Below, piece after piece: positions 45,187 through 53,547 of a stretch of 62,048 bases of DNA. The stretch covers positions 1 to 62,048 of the forward strand of contig NZ_JAHLQC010000020.1 of assembly GCF_018918265.1 (NCBI RefSeq). The letters are read 5' to 3'. The translations under genes and the position numbers were made by a program. The first letter of the stretch is position 1. Each line of letters opens with the position of its first letter. The notes beneath the pieces are model-generated. The model was not told where the DNA came from and ran no database searches. It saw nothing but the letters and a program-made list of their open reading frames with translations. Source of the stretch: Falcatimonas sp. MSJ-15 (lineage in GTDB: Bacteria > Bacillota > Clostridia > Lachnospirales > Lachnospiraceae).

Positions 45187-45672
45187 ATGGAAATAGAACG
45201 TAAATTTTTAATAAAAAAACTACCTGATAATCTTGATTCTTATAAAAAGAGAATTATCGAACAGGCTTATCTTAATACTGATCCTGTTGTTCGAATAAGG
45301 CGTGATAACGATGAGTATATCTTAACTTACAAATCAAGTGGACTTATGTCAAGGGAAGAATATAATCTTCCTCTTAATAAAGAAGCTTATGAGCATCTTC
45401 TTAGTAAAGCTGACGGCAATATAATCTCTAAAACACGTTATATGATTCCCGAAAAAGACGGACTTACAATTGAGCTTGATATCTTTCACAGAGATTTCGA
45501 AGGTATAATTCTTGCCGAAGTTGAGTTTCCGGATGAAACTTCGGCTAATGCCTATATTCCTTGCGATTGGTTTGCTAAGGATGTAACTTTTGAAAAAACG
45601 TTTCACAACAGCCGCATGAGTACAATGAGCATATCAGAAATAAGAAGTCTAAAAAATGATATTGCCATTTAA
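45187..45672 (+). CDS. CYTH domain protein (triphosphatase fold)
   Basis: A 161-residue protein with the CYTH signature EIERKFLI at residues 2-9, then VVRIRRDND, EYILTYKSSG, EEYNLPL, ISKTRYMIP, TIELDIFHRDFEG and LAEVEFPDE, the alternating acidic and basic strands that line the tunnel. Bacterial relatives hydrolyse inorganic triphosphate or thiamine triphosphate with Mg2+. GGAGG precedes the ATG. The next gene begins 55 bp later. The in vivo substrate is unknown. Confidence 0.92.
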   Translation: MEIERKFLIKKLPDNLDSYKKRIIEQAYLNTDPVVRIRRDNDEYILTYKSSGLMSREEYNLPLNKEAYEHLLSKADGNIISKTRYMIPEKDGLTIELDIFHRDFEGIILAEVEFPDETSANAYIPCDWFAKDVTFEKTFHNSRMSTMSISEIRSLKNDIAI

Positions 45673-45727
45673 CATATTTTGGTATAAAATGCTACTATCA
45701 TATACATATAAGAAAGGGATTGTAAAT

Positions 45728-46954
45728 ATGGATTACGAAAGTACCAGAAAACTTCTTGAATCTGTTCATCAGGAACATCTTTTAAAATATTATGATGAAC
45801 TTAGCGAACAGTCAAAAGAGAAACTTCTGAAACAAATTAATAATGTTGATTTTTCAGTTTTAAAATTAGTTGAAAATCATCAAACAGCAACAAAAAAGGG
45901 GAAACTTGAACCACTTGGTGCAGTTACACTTGACCAAATCAAAGAAAAAGAAACAGAATTCAGGACTACCGGTGTTAATGCTATTAAGAATACTAAAGTT
46001 GGGGCAGTACTATTAGCAGGTGGACAAGGTACACGTCTTGGACTTGACAAACCAAAAGGAATGTTAAATGTCGGCGTTAATAAGACTCTATATCTTTTTG
46101 AACAATTAATTAATAATATAATGGATGTAGTTAACGAAACAGGTACTTATATTCCTCTATATATTATGACAAGCGACAAGAATAACGAAGACACTGTTAA
46201 CTTCTTTGAAGAACAGAACTATTTTGGCTATGATAAAGATTATATTAAGTTCTTCGTTCAGGAGATGGCTCCTTCTTGCGATTATAATGGCAAGCTTTAT
46301 ATGGAAGCAAAAGATACACTTTCACTATCACCTAATGGTAATGGCGGATGGTTCTCTTCACTTATTAAAGCCGGCCTTATAAAAGATATCAACGAACGTG
46401 GCGTTGAATGGCTTAACGTATTCTCTGTTGACAATGTCTTACAAAGAATTGCAGATCCTGTATTTGTAGGTGCTACAATTAACGCAGGTTGCGTATGTGG
46501 TTCAAAAGTAGTAAGAAAAGCTGCTCCGGAAGAAAGAGTTGGTGTACTATGTCTTGAAGATGGCAAACCATCTATCGTAGAATACTATGAAATGACTGAT
46601 GAGATTATCAACTCAAGAAATGAGAATGGTGAGCTTTTATATAACTTCGGTGTAACTTTAAATTACCTATTTAAAGTAGACAAACTTATTGATATTATGA
46701 ATAAGAATATGCCTCTTCATATTGTAGAGAAAAAAATTCCTTATATCAATGAGAATGGTGAGCTTGTTAAACCAGAATCACCTAATGGATACAAATTCGA
46801 GACTCTTGTTCTTGATATGATTCATCTTATGGATAATTGTCTCTCATTTGAGATTGACCGTAAAAAAGAATTTGCACCAATCAAAAACAGAACTGGTGTT
46901 GACTCATTAGATAGTGCAAGAGAACTTATGAAATACAACAATATTGAATTCTAG
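45728..46954 (+). CDS. UDPGP-family uridylyltransferase (UDP-sugar pyrophosphorylase)
   Basis: Makes a UDP-sugar from UTP and a sugar 1-phosphate. 408 residues with the eukaryote-like UDPGP/AGX1 core: VLLAGGQGTRLGLDKPKGM (about 98-116), MTSDKNNEDT, SLSPNGNGGWFSSL and FSVDNVLQRIADPVFVG, where the Asp helps bind metal. This differs from the bacterial GalU and GlmU families. The ATG at 45728 follows AAAGGG; in-frame starts further up are not supported. UDP-N-acetylglucosamine and UDP-glucose are both possible products. A terminator lies 87 bp downstream. Confidence 0.9.
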   Translation: MDYESTRKLLESVHQEHLLKYYDELSEQSKEKLLKQINNVDFSVLKLVENHQTATKKGKLEPLGAVTLDQIKEKETEFRTTGVNAIKNTKVGAVLLAGGQGTRLGLDKPKGMLNVGVNKTLYLFEQLINNIMDVVNETGTYIPLYIMTSDKNNEDTVNFFEEQNYFGYDKDYIKFFVQEMAPSCDYNGKLYMEAKDTLSLSPNGNGGWFSSLIKAGLIKDINERGVEWLNVFSVDNVLQRIADPVFVGATINAGCVCGSKVVRKAAPEERVGVLCLEDGKPSIVEYYEMTDEIINSRNENGELLYNFGVTLNYLFKVDKLIDIMNKNMPLHIVEKKIPYINENGELVKPESPNGYKFETLVLDMIHLMDNCLSFEIDRKKEFAPIKNRTGVDSLDSARELMKYNNIEF

Positions 46955-47040
46955 ATAGTGTTGTCATAATTAGTATTATAGATAGTGCAGCTAACATTAA
47001 CATTATCTATAATGTGGCTAACATTAATGATAATACCAAT

Positions 47041-47082
47041 AACATTGCTGATATCAACAATATTACCGATATCAGCAATGTT
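47041..47082 (+). terminator. Terminator of the UDP-sugar pyrophosphorylase gene
   Basis: Perfect 15-bp arms AACATTGCTGATATC and GATATCAGCAATGTT around a 12-nt loop, then TTCTTTTAT on the plus strand. Confidence 0.8.
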
Positions 47083-47116
47083 TCTTTTATAATATTAATA
47101 AATACTATTGATAATT

Positions 47117-47163
47117 AAAAATAAGGATTTTAATGGCATTAGCACTATTAAAATCCTTATTTT
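47117..47163. terminator. Terminator facing trpF
   Basis: Arms AAAATAAGGATTTTAAT and ATTAAAATCCTTATTTT with a 13-nt loop. T-rich on both sides; it can end trpF transcripts on the minus strand and any plus-strand read-through. The 167 bp from here to trpF are T-rich on the plus strand and otherwise empty. Confidence 0.78.
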
Positions 47164-47330
47164 AACAGGTATGATTAGATATTATTCTGTATATCTACAG
47201 TTTATATGTCTTATTATACCTTTTTCTTTATATTATATTTTATACTATATTTTATATATCATTTTTTTGCATTACATATTCTCTACAACTCATTTATTAG
47301 CGATATATCATCCAATTATCCCCAGTATCA

Positions 47331-47933
47331 TCAAGAACGTCTTACATTCTCAATAAATCTCTTAATTTTATCCGGATCTTTACCTATTCCACTGTCATAT
47401 TCAACTCCTGATGACACATCAACTCCATCTGGCGATGCTATTTCTATTGCCTTAACTACATTATCCGGAGTAAGTCCGCCTGCAAGGAAGAACAATTTGC
47501 TATGCTTAATATCTCTTAGCATTGTCCAGTCAAAAGTCTTTCCACTTCCTGGTTCTGCTGCATCAAATACATATCCTTTAATCTTATCAATGCTCTCATA
47601 ATAATCAATTTTATCAATGTCATTAACATTAAATGCTTTAAGCACCGGAATTCTCGAAGCATCCAATATATCTTTTTCAACATTTCCATGAATCTGAATA
47701 TAATCAAATCCACAATCACATATATCTTCTATCTGCTCTTTTGATGGCGATACCACAACCGCCACTTTTTTAATATCAGCTCTTAGAGTACTTATTATAC
47801 ACTTTGCAGTATCCAAAGATATATTTCTCTTACTTTTTTCAAAAAATAATACCATTCCAGCAAAATCGGCATCCATTGTATTTAAAAATTCTGCTTCTTT
47901 TTTACTAGTTAATCCACATATTTTTATAAACAT
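47331..47933 (-). CDS. trpF: Phosphoribosylanthranilate isomerase
   Basis: Third step of tryptophan synthesis from anthranilate. 200 residues, TIM barrel starting MFIKICGLTSKKEA with the general-base Cys at residue 6; then AGMVLFFEKSKRNIS, YIQIHGN, FDAAEPGSGKTFDW with the general-acid Asp, and FLAGGLTPDNV and GVDVSSGVE for phosphate binding. The ATG at 47933 has AGGAAGG eight bases upstream. No other trp gene is near, so it is an orphan, followed upstream at 24 bp by a Nudix gene in the same direction. Confidence 0.95.
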   Translation of the reverse strand: MFIKICGLTSKKEAEFLNTMDADFAGMVLFFEKSKRNISLDTAKCIISTLRADIKKVAVVVSPSKEQIEDICDCGFDYIQIHGNVEKDILDASRIPVLKAFNVNDIDKIDYYESIDKIKGYVFDAAEPGSGKTFDWTMLRDIKHSKLFFLAGGLTPDNVVKAIEIASPDGVDVSSGVEYDSGIGKDPDKIKRFIENVRRS

Positions 47934-47957
47934 ATACATAACCTTCCTATACAATTA

Positions 47958-48530
47958 TTAACTTCTACTCCACATATAGCAAAATGCCTGTGTTCTCGCT
48001 GCAAACTTCGCATTTTTCAAAAGTTCTTTCACTTCTTCCTTACTTACCCATACCGGCTCTATCTCTTCAAGAGTTGATGTACTCTTTCTAAATTCACCTC
48101 TGGCTTTACCAACAATACATACATTAGTCTCATTACTAAATCCCACTGCACTATAACTTGTTCCAATATAATCATCTATCTCATACAGTTCAAGACCTGT
48201 TTCTTCCCATAATTCACGCTTTGCACTTTCTTCCGGTTCTTCGCCTGAATCAATAAGCCCGGCTGGAAAATTATATACCCACTCACCAGGTGCAAGTCTG
48301 AACTCTTTATTAATCAGAATCCTATCTCCCGTTTCATTAGTTGTAATAATTACAACAGCATCTGCAACTTTACCATGTAATTCTTCAAATGAATTAATAT
48401 CTTTATCCCTGCTTATCATCTCATAAGTCTTTTGCTTCTTATCCACCGTCTCATAATGAATATCATATCTTGTAATAAACTTTCCCTGCTCTTTTTTTTC
48501 AATTCCTCTAAAATCCATATTTTTCACCAT
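47958..48530 (-). CDS. Nudix hydrolase (ADP-ribose pyrophosphatase-like)
   Basis: A 190-residue Nudix enzyme. The box GLIDSGEEPEESAKRELWEE, then TGL, is complete (about 95-117), with WVYNFPAG before it and TSYSAVGFSNET after it, the look of ADP-ribose/ADP-sugar pyrophosphatases. Start: ATG at 48530 or at 48518 (four codons later, GGTG at seven bases); the two differ little. It is followed by trpF 24 bp downstream and preceded by pcp at 19 bp, so pcp-nudix-trpF may be one transcript. Confidence 0.9.
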   Translation of the reverse strand: MVKNMDFRGIEKKEQGKFITRYDIHYETVDKKQKTYEMISRDKDINSFEELHGKVADAVVIITTNETGDRILINKEFRLAPGEWVYNFPAGLIDSGEEPEESAKRELWEETGLELYEIDDYIGTSYSAVGFSNETNVCIVGKARGEFRKSTSTLEEIEPVWVSKEEVKELLKNAKFAARTQAFCYMWSRS

Positions 48531-48549
48531 ATACTTTCTATTTTTTATA

Positions 48550-49167
48550 TTATTCTACTATTGCTGTCTTTATAGCCACCTTAATTGCCCTAACCATATC
48601 ATCAAGTTCCATCGAAGGCATATTATCTTTATTCTTAGCCTGTTCAGGAAGATATGGCACATGTATGAAACCTGCTTTTACATTCTTCATATTATTATCT
48701 TTAATTACTTTATATAATACACTATACATCACATGATTACATACAAAAGTCCCTGCTGAGTTAGATACTGCCGCCTCTATATTCTTAAGTTTAATCTCCT
48801 GACATATCTTCTTAATTGGAAGTGTTGTAAAATATGCATTTTCACCATCTTCTCTAATTACTTCATCAATAGGTTTATTCCCTTCATTATCTTCTATAAG
48901 TGCATCATCAACATTAATTGCAACTCGCTCTACAGTTATAGCTTTTCTACCTCCCGCCTGACCAATGCTAATAACAACATCCGGTCTTTCTATATCCATC
49001 ATATCTATCACTCTTTTGGATGCCTTTTTAAAAACTGTTGGAATTATTAATTTTATAATCTTTGCATCACTTATATACTCAGGCAATCTATTAAGAATCT
49101 CTGTCGCCGGATTAATCTTCTCACCACCAAATGGTTCAAATCCTGTAATAAGTACTTTTTTCTCCAT
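48550..49167 (-). CDS. pcp: Pyrrolidone-carboxylate peptidase
   Basis: Removes N-terminal pyroglutamate from peptides in the cytoplasm. 205 residues of the C15 family: [20 protein letters not shown] at the start, catalytic Glu in the [20 protein letters not shown] region, Cys in [13 protein letters not shown] and His in [12 protein letters not shown]. The ATG at 49167 has GAGGAG at seven bases; the in-frame start at 49182 does not. Leads a possible pcp-nudix-trpF unit. Confidence 0.96.
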   Translation of the reverse strand: MEKKVLITGFEPFGGEKINPATEILNRLPEYISDAKIIKLIIPTVFKKASKRVIDMMDIERPDVVISIGQAGGRKAITVERVAINVDDALIEDNEGNKPIDEVIREDGENAYFTTLPIKKICQEIKLKNIEAAVSNSAGTFVCNHVMYSVLYKVIKDNNMKNVKAGFIHVPYLPEQAKNKDNMPSMELDDMVRAIKVAIKTAIVE

Positions 49168-49197
49168 ACTCTCTCTCCTCATCTATCTTGTAATATA

Positions 49198-49421
49198 TCA
49201 TAGCGTTATCATTTTATTTATCAAAGGGCATTCTGAATCGTTTAAATCTAATATGTTATTAGTCATAACGTTATCTTTTTATTTATCAAAGTGCATTCTG
49301 AATCGTTTAAATCTAATATGTTATTAAGTCATAACGTTATCTTTTTATTTATCAAAGGGCATTCTGAATCGTTTAAATCTAATATGACATTAAGTCATAA
49401 TGTTATCTTTTTATTCATCAA
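49198..49421. repeat. 66-bp tandem repeat, about 3.4 units
   Basis: Three nearly identical units of 65-66 bp (beginning TCATAACGTTATC, containing GGGCATTCTGAATCG) and a partial fourth fill most of the 317-bp spacer upstream of pcp. Units differ by single bases. No gene is seen in the spacer. Each unit has AACGTT; a protein-binding array is possible but unproven. Confidence 0.92.
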
Positions 49422-49499
49422 AACCATAATATATTATATTGCATATTCTTATTCTCATCATTAATTAATTAAGATAAGCATTCCTAACAAAATAAATCA

Positions 49500-50126
49500 T
49501 TATTTTTGTTTTTCAATAAGTTTTGAATATACATTCTTAACAAACCATGGTTCTGTCGATGCCTTAAGTGCCTCCTCTACTGTAAACCATCTAACTCCCA
49601 GATTCTCATCTTCTTTAGCTGTAAGCTCTTCATCTTCATCAGCTTCTAGAAGATATGTAACATTCAGATGAAGATGTGAAGATACATATTTTCCTTTTTT
49701 TACATGACCGTCAACTGTAAGAACTTCTACAGAAAATATATCATCACTAACAGCTCTTATATTCTTAATGCCACTCTCTTCCTTAGCTTCACGAATTGCT
49801 ACATTAAGAAGATTAGTATCACCATCAGCATGTCCACCAAGCCATGACCATGAATCATATATCTTATGATAACACATAAGAACTTTATCATGAGCCTTAT
49901 TCACAATCCATGCTGATGCTGTCATATGTGCCACATTATTATCTCTTACAAATGCATTCGCATTATTATTAATAAAATCAATAATGAAAGCTCTATCACG
50001 TTCTTCCTGCTCATTATATGGTATATAATCTTTTAACTGTTCCAATAATGTATTTTTAAGGTGTTGTAAATCTTCCTTTTTTAATTCTCTATTCTCTCTA
50101 TATTCTATATTCATTCTCAATTCCAT
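49500..50126 (-). CDS. Nudix hydrolase
   Basis: A 208-residue Nudix protein. N-terminal helical part (about 1-55), then MTASAWIVNKAHDKVLMCYH, the box GHADGDTNLLNVAIREAKEE, then SG, and SSHLHLNVTYLLEADEDEEL. This arrangement resembles IDI-like or dNTP-type Nudix proteins of Clostridia; the substrate is unknown. ATG at 50126 abuts AAGG; ATG at 50114 with GGAATTGAG upstream may be the true start. Single gene, separated from pcp by the 66-bp repeats and divergent from the PadR gene. Confidence 0.88.
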   Translation of the reverse strand: MELRMNIEYRENRELKKEDLQHLKNTLLEQLKDYIPYNEQEERDRAFIIDFINNNANAFVRDNNVAHMTASAWIVNKAHDKVLMCYHKIYDSWSWLGGHADGDTNLLNVAIREAKEESGIKNIRAVSDDIFSVEVLTVDGHVKKGKYVSSHLHLNVTYLLEADEDEELTAKEDENLGVRWFTVEEALKASTEPWFVKNVYSKLIEKQK

Positions 50127-50270
50127 CCTTACTACAAATAATATTACTTAAAACCTCTACTTTTCTTCTAAGTATTATACTTCTATACCATACCTTTTAT
50201 CAAGCATTAATGTATTAAACTGTCTTATTATAATTTATCATTGTCAAACTGTTTTATTACAATTTATCAC

Positions 50271-50329
50271 TTGACGAATCATCTACCTTGCGATACAATA
50301 TAGTCACTAGTATGTAATACAAGATAGTG
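50271..50329 (+). promoter_or_regulatory. padR promoter and operator
   Basis: TTGACG (50271-50276), 17-bp spacer, TACAAT (50294-50299): a near-consensus sigma-A promoter. Directly downstream CACTA-N15-TAGTG with inner GTAT/AATAC elements (50305-50329) covers the start point, the place for an autorepressor such as PadR. A degenerate 28-bp direct repeat (AAACTGT...TTTATCA) lies just upstream of the -35. Confidence 0.7.
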
Positions 50330-50344
50330 AAAGGAGGCATATAC

Positions 50345-50668
50345 TTGATTCCATCACAGATGCTAAAGGGAACACTTGAAGGCTGCATATTAAAAGTAAT
50401 TGATGCAAAAGAGACTTATGGTTATGAGATATCCGAGACACTCAAATTCTATGGCTTTGACGATATCTCTGAAGGAACAATCTATCCTATGTTATTACGC
50501 CTTGAGAAAAATGGCCTTATAAGTGCAAGAAAATTAGATTCACCAGTTGGTCCAAAACGTAAGTATTTTTCACTTACTGATAATGGCAAGAATGAACTTA
50601 ACAATTTTATAGATAACTGGAATGAATTAAGCAACGCTGTTAACACATTATTTGAAAGGGATGTATAA
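50345..50668 (+). CDS. PadR family transcriptional regulator
   Basis: A 107-residue winged-helix repressor. TTG start at 50345 set by AGGAGG at seven bases, giving IPSQMLKGTLEGCILKVI, the standard PadR beginning; SEGTIYPMLLRLEKNGLI is the recognition part and GPKRKYFSLTDNGKNEL the wing. The promoter has a palindrome where it could bind. The next gene starts 2 bp after its stop and encodes a HAAS-type membrane protein, the classic partner arrangement. Inducer unknown. Confidence 0.93.
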   Translation: MIPSQMLKGTLEGCILKVIDAKETYGYEISETLKFYGFDDISEGTIYPMLLRLEKNGLISARKLDSPVGPKRKYFSLTDNGKNELNNFIDNWNELSNAVNTLFERDV

Positions 50669-50670
50669 TT

Positions 50671-51339
50671 ATGAATAAAGAAACAAGACTTTTAAACAAA
50701 GAAAACAATATTCTTGATTCCAAAATCAAAGAAGAGAACCAAGCTATATTCACCGATATGATCTGCTACCTTAGAAGTTCCAACCTATCAGCTTACAATA
50801 TAGAAGTTGTTCGTAACGATCTAACTGAGATGATATTATCTGCTCAAGAAAGAGGTGAGAATATCAATGATGTTGTCGGTGATGATTACAAAGATTTCTG
50901 CAATAGTATAATAGACACATTTCCACCTAAGACTGTTGGTGAAAAAATATCTGAGTTTACTGATACTCTGTCTTTTTCACTTGCAATTCTTTTATTTATT
51001 AATATGCTCTTATCAAGAGACTTTATCAATCTCATTGCAGGATTAATTCGTGGCAAAAATGTAACTTATTCAATCCCGGTAACACCAGGAATATTAATTC
51101 AAATAATTGCCATAATTACATTTGCAACATTCCTTGTACATGTAATAACCAAGAATTCACTCTCACTTAGTGAATCAAAAGAAAAACTGATAATAATTAT
51201 AGCTTGCATTATATTGTCAATTGCACTCGCTTTGTCTTTTATGCTTAGAACTGCTATGTTTAATATACATGCATTAGTACTTATCGGACTTATTATATTA
51301 TTCAGTTTGATTCATATTATAATATCACGAGTATTATAA
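50671..51339 (+). CDS. HAAS-domain membrane protein, PadR partner
   Basis: A 222-residue protein. The N-terminal cytosolic part (about 20-95) resembles the HAAS/DUF1700 helical module that accompanies PadR regulators (RNDLTEMILSAQERGENINDVVGDDYKDFCNSII). Then four hydrophobic segments (about 100-120, 140-165, 172-192, 198-220). Starts 2 bp after padR with AAAGGGATG before it, so it is co-transcribed and under PadR control. Probably a sensor or effector of membrane state; function unproven. Confidence 0.8.
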   Translation: MNKETRLLNKENNILDSKIKEENQAIFTDMICYLRSSNLSAYNIEVVRNDLTEMILSAQERGENINDVVGDDYKDFCNSIIDTFPPKTVGEKISEFTDTLSFSLAILLFINMLLSRDFINLIAGLIRGKNVTYSIPVTPGILIQIIAIITFATFLVHVITKNSLSLSESKEKLIIIIACIILSIALALSFMLRTAMFNIHALVLIGLIILFSLIHIIISRVL

Positions 51340-51354
51340 TATCTATTTTTAAAC

Positions 51355-51590
51355 AATTATTTGCAACTTGTTGTAGTATTAATTATTATACTATTGCTAT
51401 TTGTAACTTATTGTAGTATTAATTATTACACAGTTATTAGTTACAACTTATTGCAACATCAATTATTATACAGTTGTTAGCTACAACTTATTGCAACATC
51501 AATTATTATACAGTTGTTAGCTACAACTTATTGCAACATCAATTATTATACAGTTGTTAGCTACAATATATTGTAACATCAATTATTAAT
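51355..51590. repeat. 40-bp tandem repeat, about six units
   Basis: Exact 40-bp period from 51381 to 51580 (unit AATTATTATACAGTTGTTAG plus CTACAACTTATTGCAACATC), with a degenerate unit in front. The two inner units are identical. Each contains the near-palindrome GTTGTTAGCTACAAC, so a transcript would form a row of small hairpins. It follows the HAAS gene stop. Confidence 0.93.
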
Positions 51591-51621
51591 GTATGTACAA
51601 AACAAGAATATGCCAAACATC

Positions 51622-51735
51622 ATATGCGTTTAACAAAATAGTTAACCTTTGTGAACAATCCATTAAAGATTGTAATGATACTTTTCACTTCTTAATTCAT
51701 AATACCCACTAACTATTCTTCTGTTAAACGCATAT
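51622..51735. repeat. 114-bp element with long terminal inverted repeats
   Basis: Left arm ATATGCGTTTAACA, then TAGTTA (51622-51645); right arm TAACTA, then TGTTAAACGCATAT (51710-51735), pairing over about 20 bp with a small internal loop. The interior holds a short hairpin CAATC/GATTG. Either a small transposable (MITE-like) element or the DNA of a structured RNA. It abuts a decayed gene at 51752. Confidence 0.6.
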
Positions 51736-51751
51736 ATTAAATATAAATTCT

Positions 51752-51972
51752 TTACTTTTCATGTATTCTTTTGCCACACATATGCTCAATAGTTATCTCA
51801 TATAACTGTACAGCTTTAATGCTCTTATTAATCTCTTCTTAAGTGAATCTACTTTATATCCTGATTTTGCACCATGAAAATATATTTTTCATTCTGTTCA
51901 TCATAATAATAATTAACCGGAACTGCAAATGGATAACTATCATCTACTCGACAATTTCTATGATATATCACC
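51752..51972 (-). pseudogene. Remnant of a pyridoxamine-5'-phosphate-oxidase-like flavoprotein gene
   Basis: The minus strand reads VIYHRNCRVDDSYPFAVPVN, YYYDEQNEKYIFHGAKSGYK and VDSLKKR, the FMN-binding front of the NimA/PNPOx-like family. After a frame change comes AVQLYEITIEHMCGKRIHEK and a stop at 51752-51754, the family's C-terminal end. The first ~15 residues and about 60 central residues are missing. It is therefore an internally deleted, frameshifted pseudogene immediately downstream of cytidine deaminase. Confidence 0.68.
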
Positions 51973-51974
51973 TA

Positions 51975-52367
51975 TTATATCCACCATTCAGGTGTAATTT
52001 CTCCAAGTGTTACTACCTTGTCATTTTCATAATCCATCATAATCTCAATATCACTATATTCTTCTGGCATTAACTGTGTCATAAATTCTCTGCAAGCACC
52101 ACAAGGTGGCATAGCTTTTCCATCTCTGTTAATAGCTATAACTCTCTTAATAGCATCTTCGCCATTGGTAATCATATTAAAAATAGCATTTCGTTCAGCA
52201 CATATGCCTAGTGTACATGCTGTATCTACGCAGACTCCAACATATATCTTACCTGTCACCGATTCAATTGCTGCAGAAACTCCACCTGCCTCAATAATTC
52301 CAGAAACATCTCTCGGTTTTAACACACTTTTTGCTGCGTCATATAATTCTTTCCATTTATTATCCAT
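51975..52367 (-). CDS. cdd: Cytidine deaminase family protein
   Basis: A 130-residue zinc hydrolase. CAERNAIF gives Cys56 and catalytic Glu58, and PPCGACREF gives Cys89 and Cys92, the cytidine-deaminase zinc set. The short homotetrameric form is 130-136 residues. Some relatives act on blasticidin or other cytosine nucleosides, but cytidine/deoxycytidine salvage is most likely. GGAGAG precedes the ATG. Single gene; the 3' side runs into a flavoprotein remnant. The 210-bp spacer on its 5' side has no gene. Confidence 0.9.
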   Translation of the reverse strand: MDNKWKELYDAAKSVLKPRDVSGIIEAGGVSAAIESVTGKIYVGVCVDTACTLGICAERNAIFNMITNGEDAIKRVIAINRDGKAMPPCGACREFMTQLMPEEYSDIEIMMDYENDKVVTLGEITPEWWI

Positions 52368-52575
52368 CTTATACTCTCCTTTAAATATCTTTTTATTATT
52401 AGTTTTTCAACTGGAATTACAAAGCTACTTTTATACCTACAGTTCTTTCATATTAATCATAATCTACAGATTTTCCCAAATGCAGATTTATTTCTCCATT
52501 AAATCTATTGCTTATCTATCTTTTATTTTATACTATCATTTTTCTATAAGTCATCAAACAGCTTAAACATTAACT

Positions 52576-52612
52576 AAAAACGGAAGTATTGATTTTCCAA
52601 CACTTCCGTTTT
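52576..52612 (-). terminator. Terminator of the tRNA operon
   Basis: AAAACGGAAGT/ACTTCCGTTTT stem followed by T5 on the minus strand, 6 bp beyond the last tRNA gene. Confidence 0.88.
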
Positions 52613-52618
52613 AATTAA

Positions 52619-52691
52619 TGAGACATCGGGGATTCGAACCCCGGACAACTTGATTAAAAGTCAAGTGCTCTACCGACTGAGCTAATATCCC
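52619..52691 (-). tRNA. tRNA-Lys (UUU), copy 2
   Basis: 73 nt cloverleaf, acceptor GGGATAT/ATGTCTC with discriminator A, anticodon loop CTTTTAA with TTT. CCA not encoded. Identical to the gene at 53384. Confidence 0.96.
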
Positions 52692-52712
52692 ATACAATAT
52701 TAAATTGTAAAA

Positions 52713-52787
52713 GGTGAGTACAGGGATTCGAACCCTGGGCCTTCAGAGCCACAATCTGACGCGATAACCAACTTCGCTATACCCACC
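52713..52787 (-). tRNA. tRNA-His (GUG), copy 2
   Basis: 75 nt including the extra 5' G opposite discriminator C that marks tRNA-His; anticodon loop TTGTGGC with GTG. Identical to the gene at 53579. Confidence 0.96.
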
Positions 52788-52918
52788 ATATTAACTTAAG
52801 ACTAAGTAAAATGAACTATTCAAATGTTCAAACTGAAATATCATAATACTGATTATATCTTTACACAAGTAAAGGGACTTTAAATAACAAGGTCCCTCCA
52901 CTACGCTGTATAAAATAA

Positions 52919-52992
<74 letters not shown>

Positions 52993-53014
52993 ACATTAAC
53001 ACTTACGTGCTAAA

Positions 53015-53085
53015 AGCGGGTGATGGGAATCGAACCCACGTATCTAGCTTGGAAGGCTAGTGTTCTACCATTGAACTACACCCGC
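53015..53085 (-). tRNA. tRNA-Gly (UCC), copy 2
   Basis: 71 nt; acceptor GCGGGTG/CATCCCGC-type with discriminator T; anticodon loop CTTCCAA with TCC. Identical to the gene at 53820. Confidence 0.96.
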
Positions 53086-53100
53086 ATATTAAATTGTAAG

Positions 53101-53175
53101 TCGGGGTGACAGGATTCGAACCTGCGACCTCTTGATCCCAAATCAAGCGCTCTAGCCAAGCTGAGCCACACCCCG
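53101..53175 (-). tRNA. tRNA-Pro (UGG), copy 2
   Basis: 75 nt; acceptor CGGGGTG/CACCCCG; anticodon loop TTTGGGA with TGG. Identical to the gene at 53906. Confidence 0.96.
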
Positions 53176-53279
53176 AGGGAAATAGTGATCTTATATTATA
53201 AAACCACCATATGAACCAATAAAATAAATACTATAATTGTATCACAAAAAATTTTATCATAAAAACATTTACAATACAA

Positions 53280-53359
53280 TGCGGATGACAGGAATCGAAC
53301 CTGCACGGTCTCCCACTAGATCCTAAGTCTAGCGCGTCTGCCAGTTCCGCCACATCCGC
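53280..53359 (-). tRNA. tRNA-Leu (UAG)
   Basis: 80 nt class II tRNA with a variable arm (TGGGAGACCGT region); acceptor GCGGATG/CATCCGC; anticodon loop CTTAGGA with TAG. Single copy, between the two duplicated blocks. Confidence 0.95.
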
Positions 53360-53383
53360 ATATCGAATTATAATAATTCGAAA

Positions 53384-53456
53384 TGAGACATCGGGGATTC
53401 GAACCCCGGACAACTTGATTAAAAGTCAAGTGCTCTACCGACTGAGCTAATATCCC
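53384..53456 (-). tRNA. tRNA-Lys (UUU), copy 1
   Basis: 73 nt, anticodon TTT, same sequence as the gene at 52619. Last gene of the promoter-proximal block. Confidence 0.96.
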
Positions 53457-53474
53457 ATATTTATTAAATTGTAA

Positions 53475-53547
53475 CTGGGCTAGTTGGATTCGAACCAACG
53501 TAATGCAGGAATCAAAATCCTGTGCCTTACCGCTTGGCGATAGCCCA
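53475..53547 (-). tRNA. tRNA-Gln (UUG)
   Basis: 73 nt; acceptor TGGGCTA/TAGCCCA, discriminator G; anticodon loop TTTTGAT with TTG. Present only in the promoter-proximal block. Confidence 0.95.

Noticed and set aside
51341..51590. Possible CRISPR array
   Set aside because: The 40-bp units are directly tandem without unique spacers, so it is a minisatellite. The same holds for the 66-bp units at 49198-49421.
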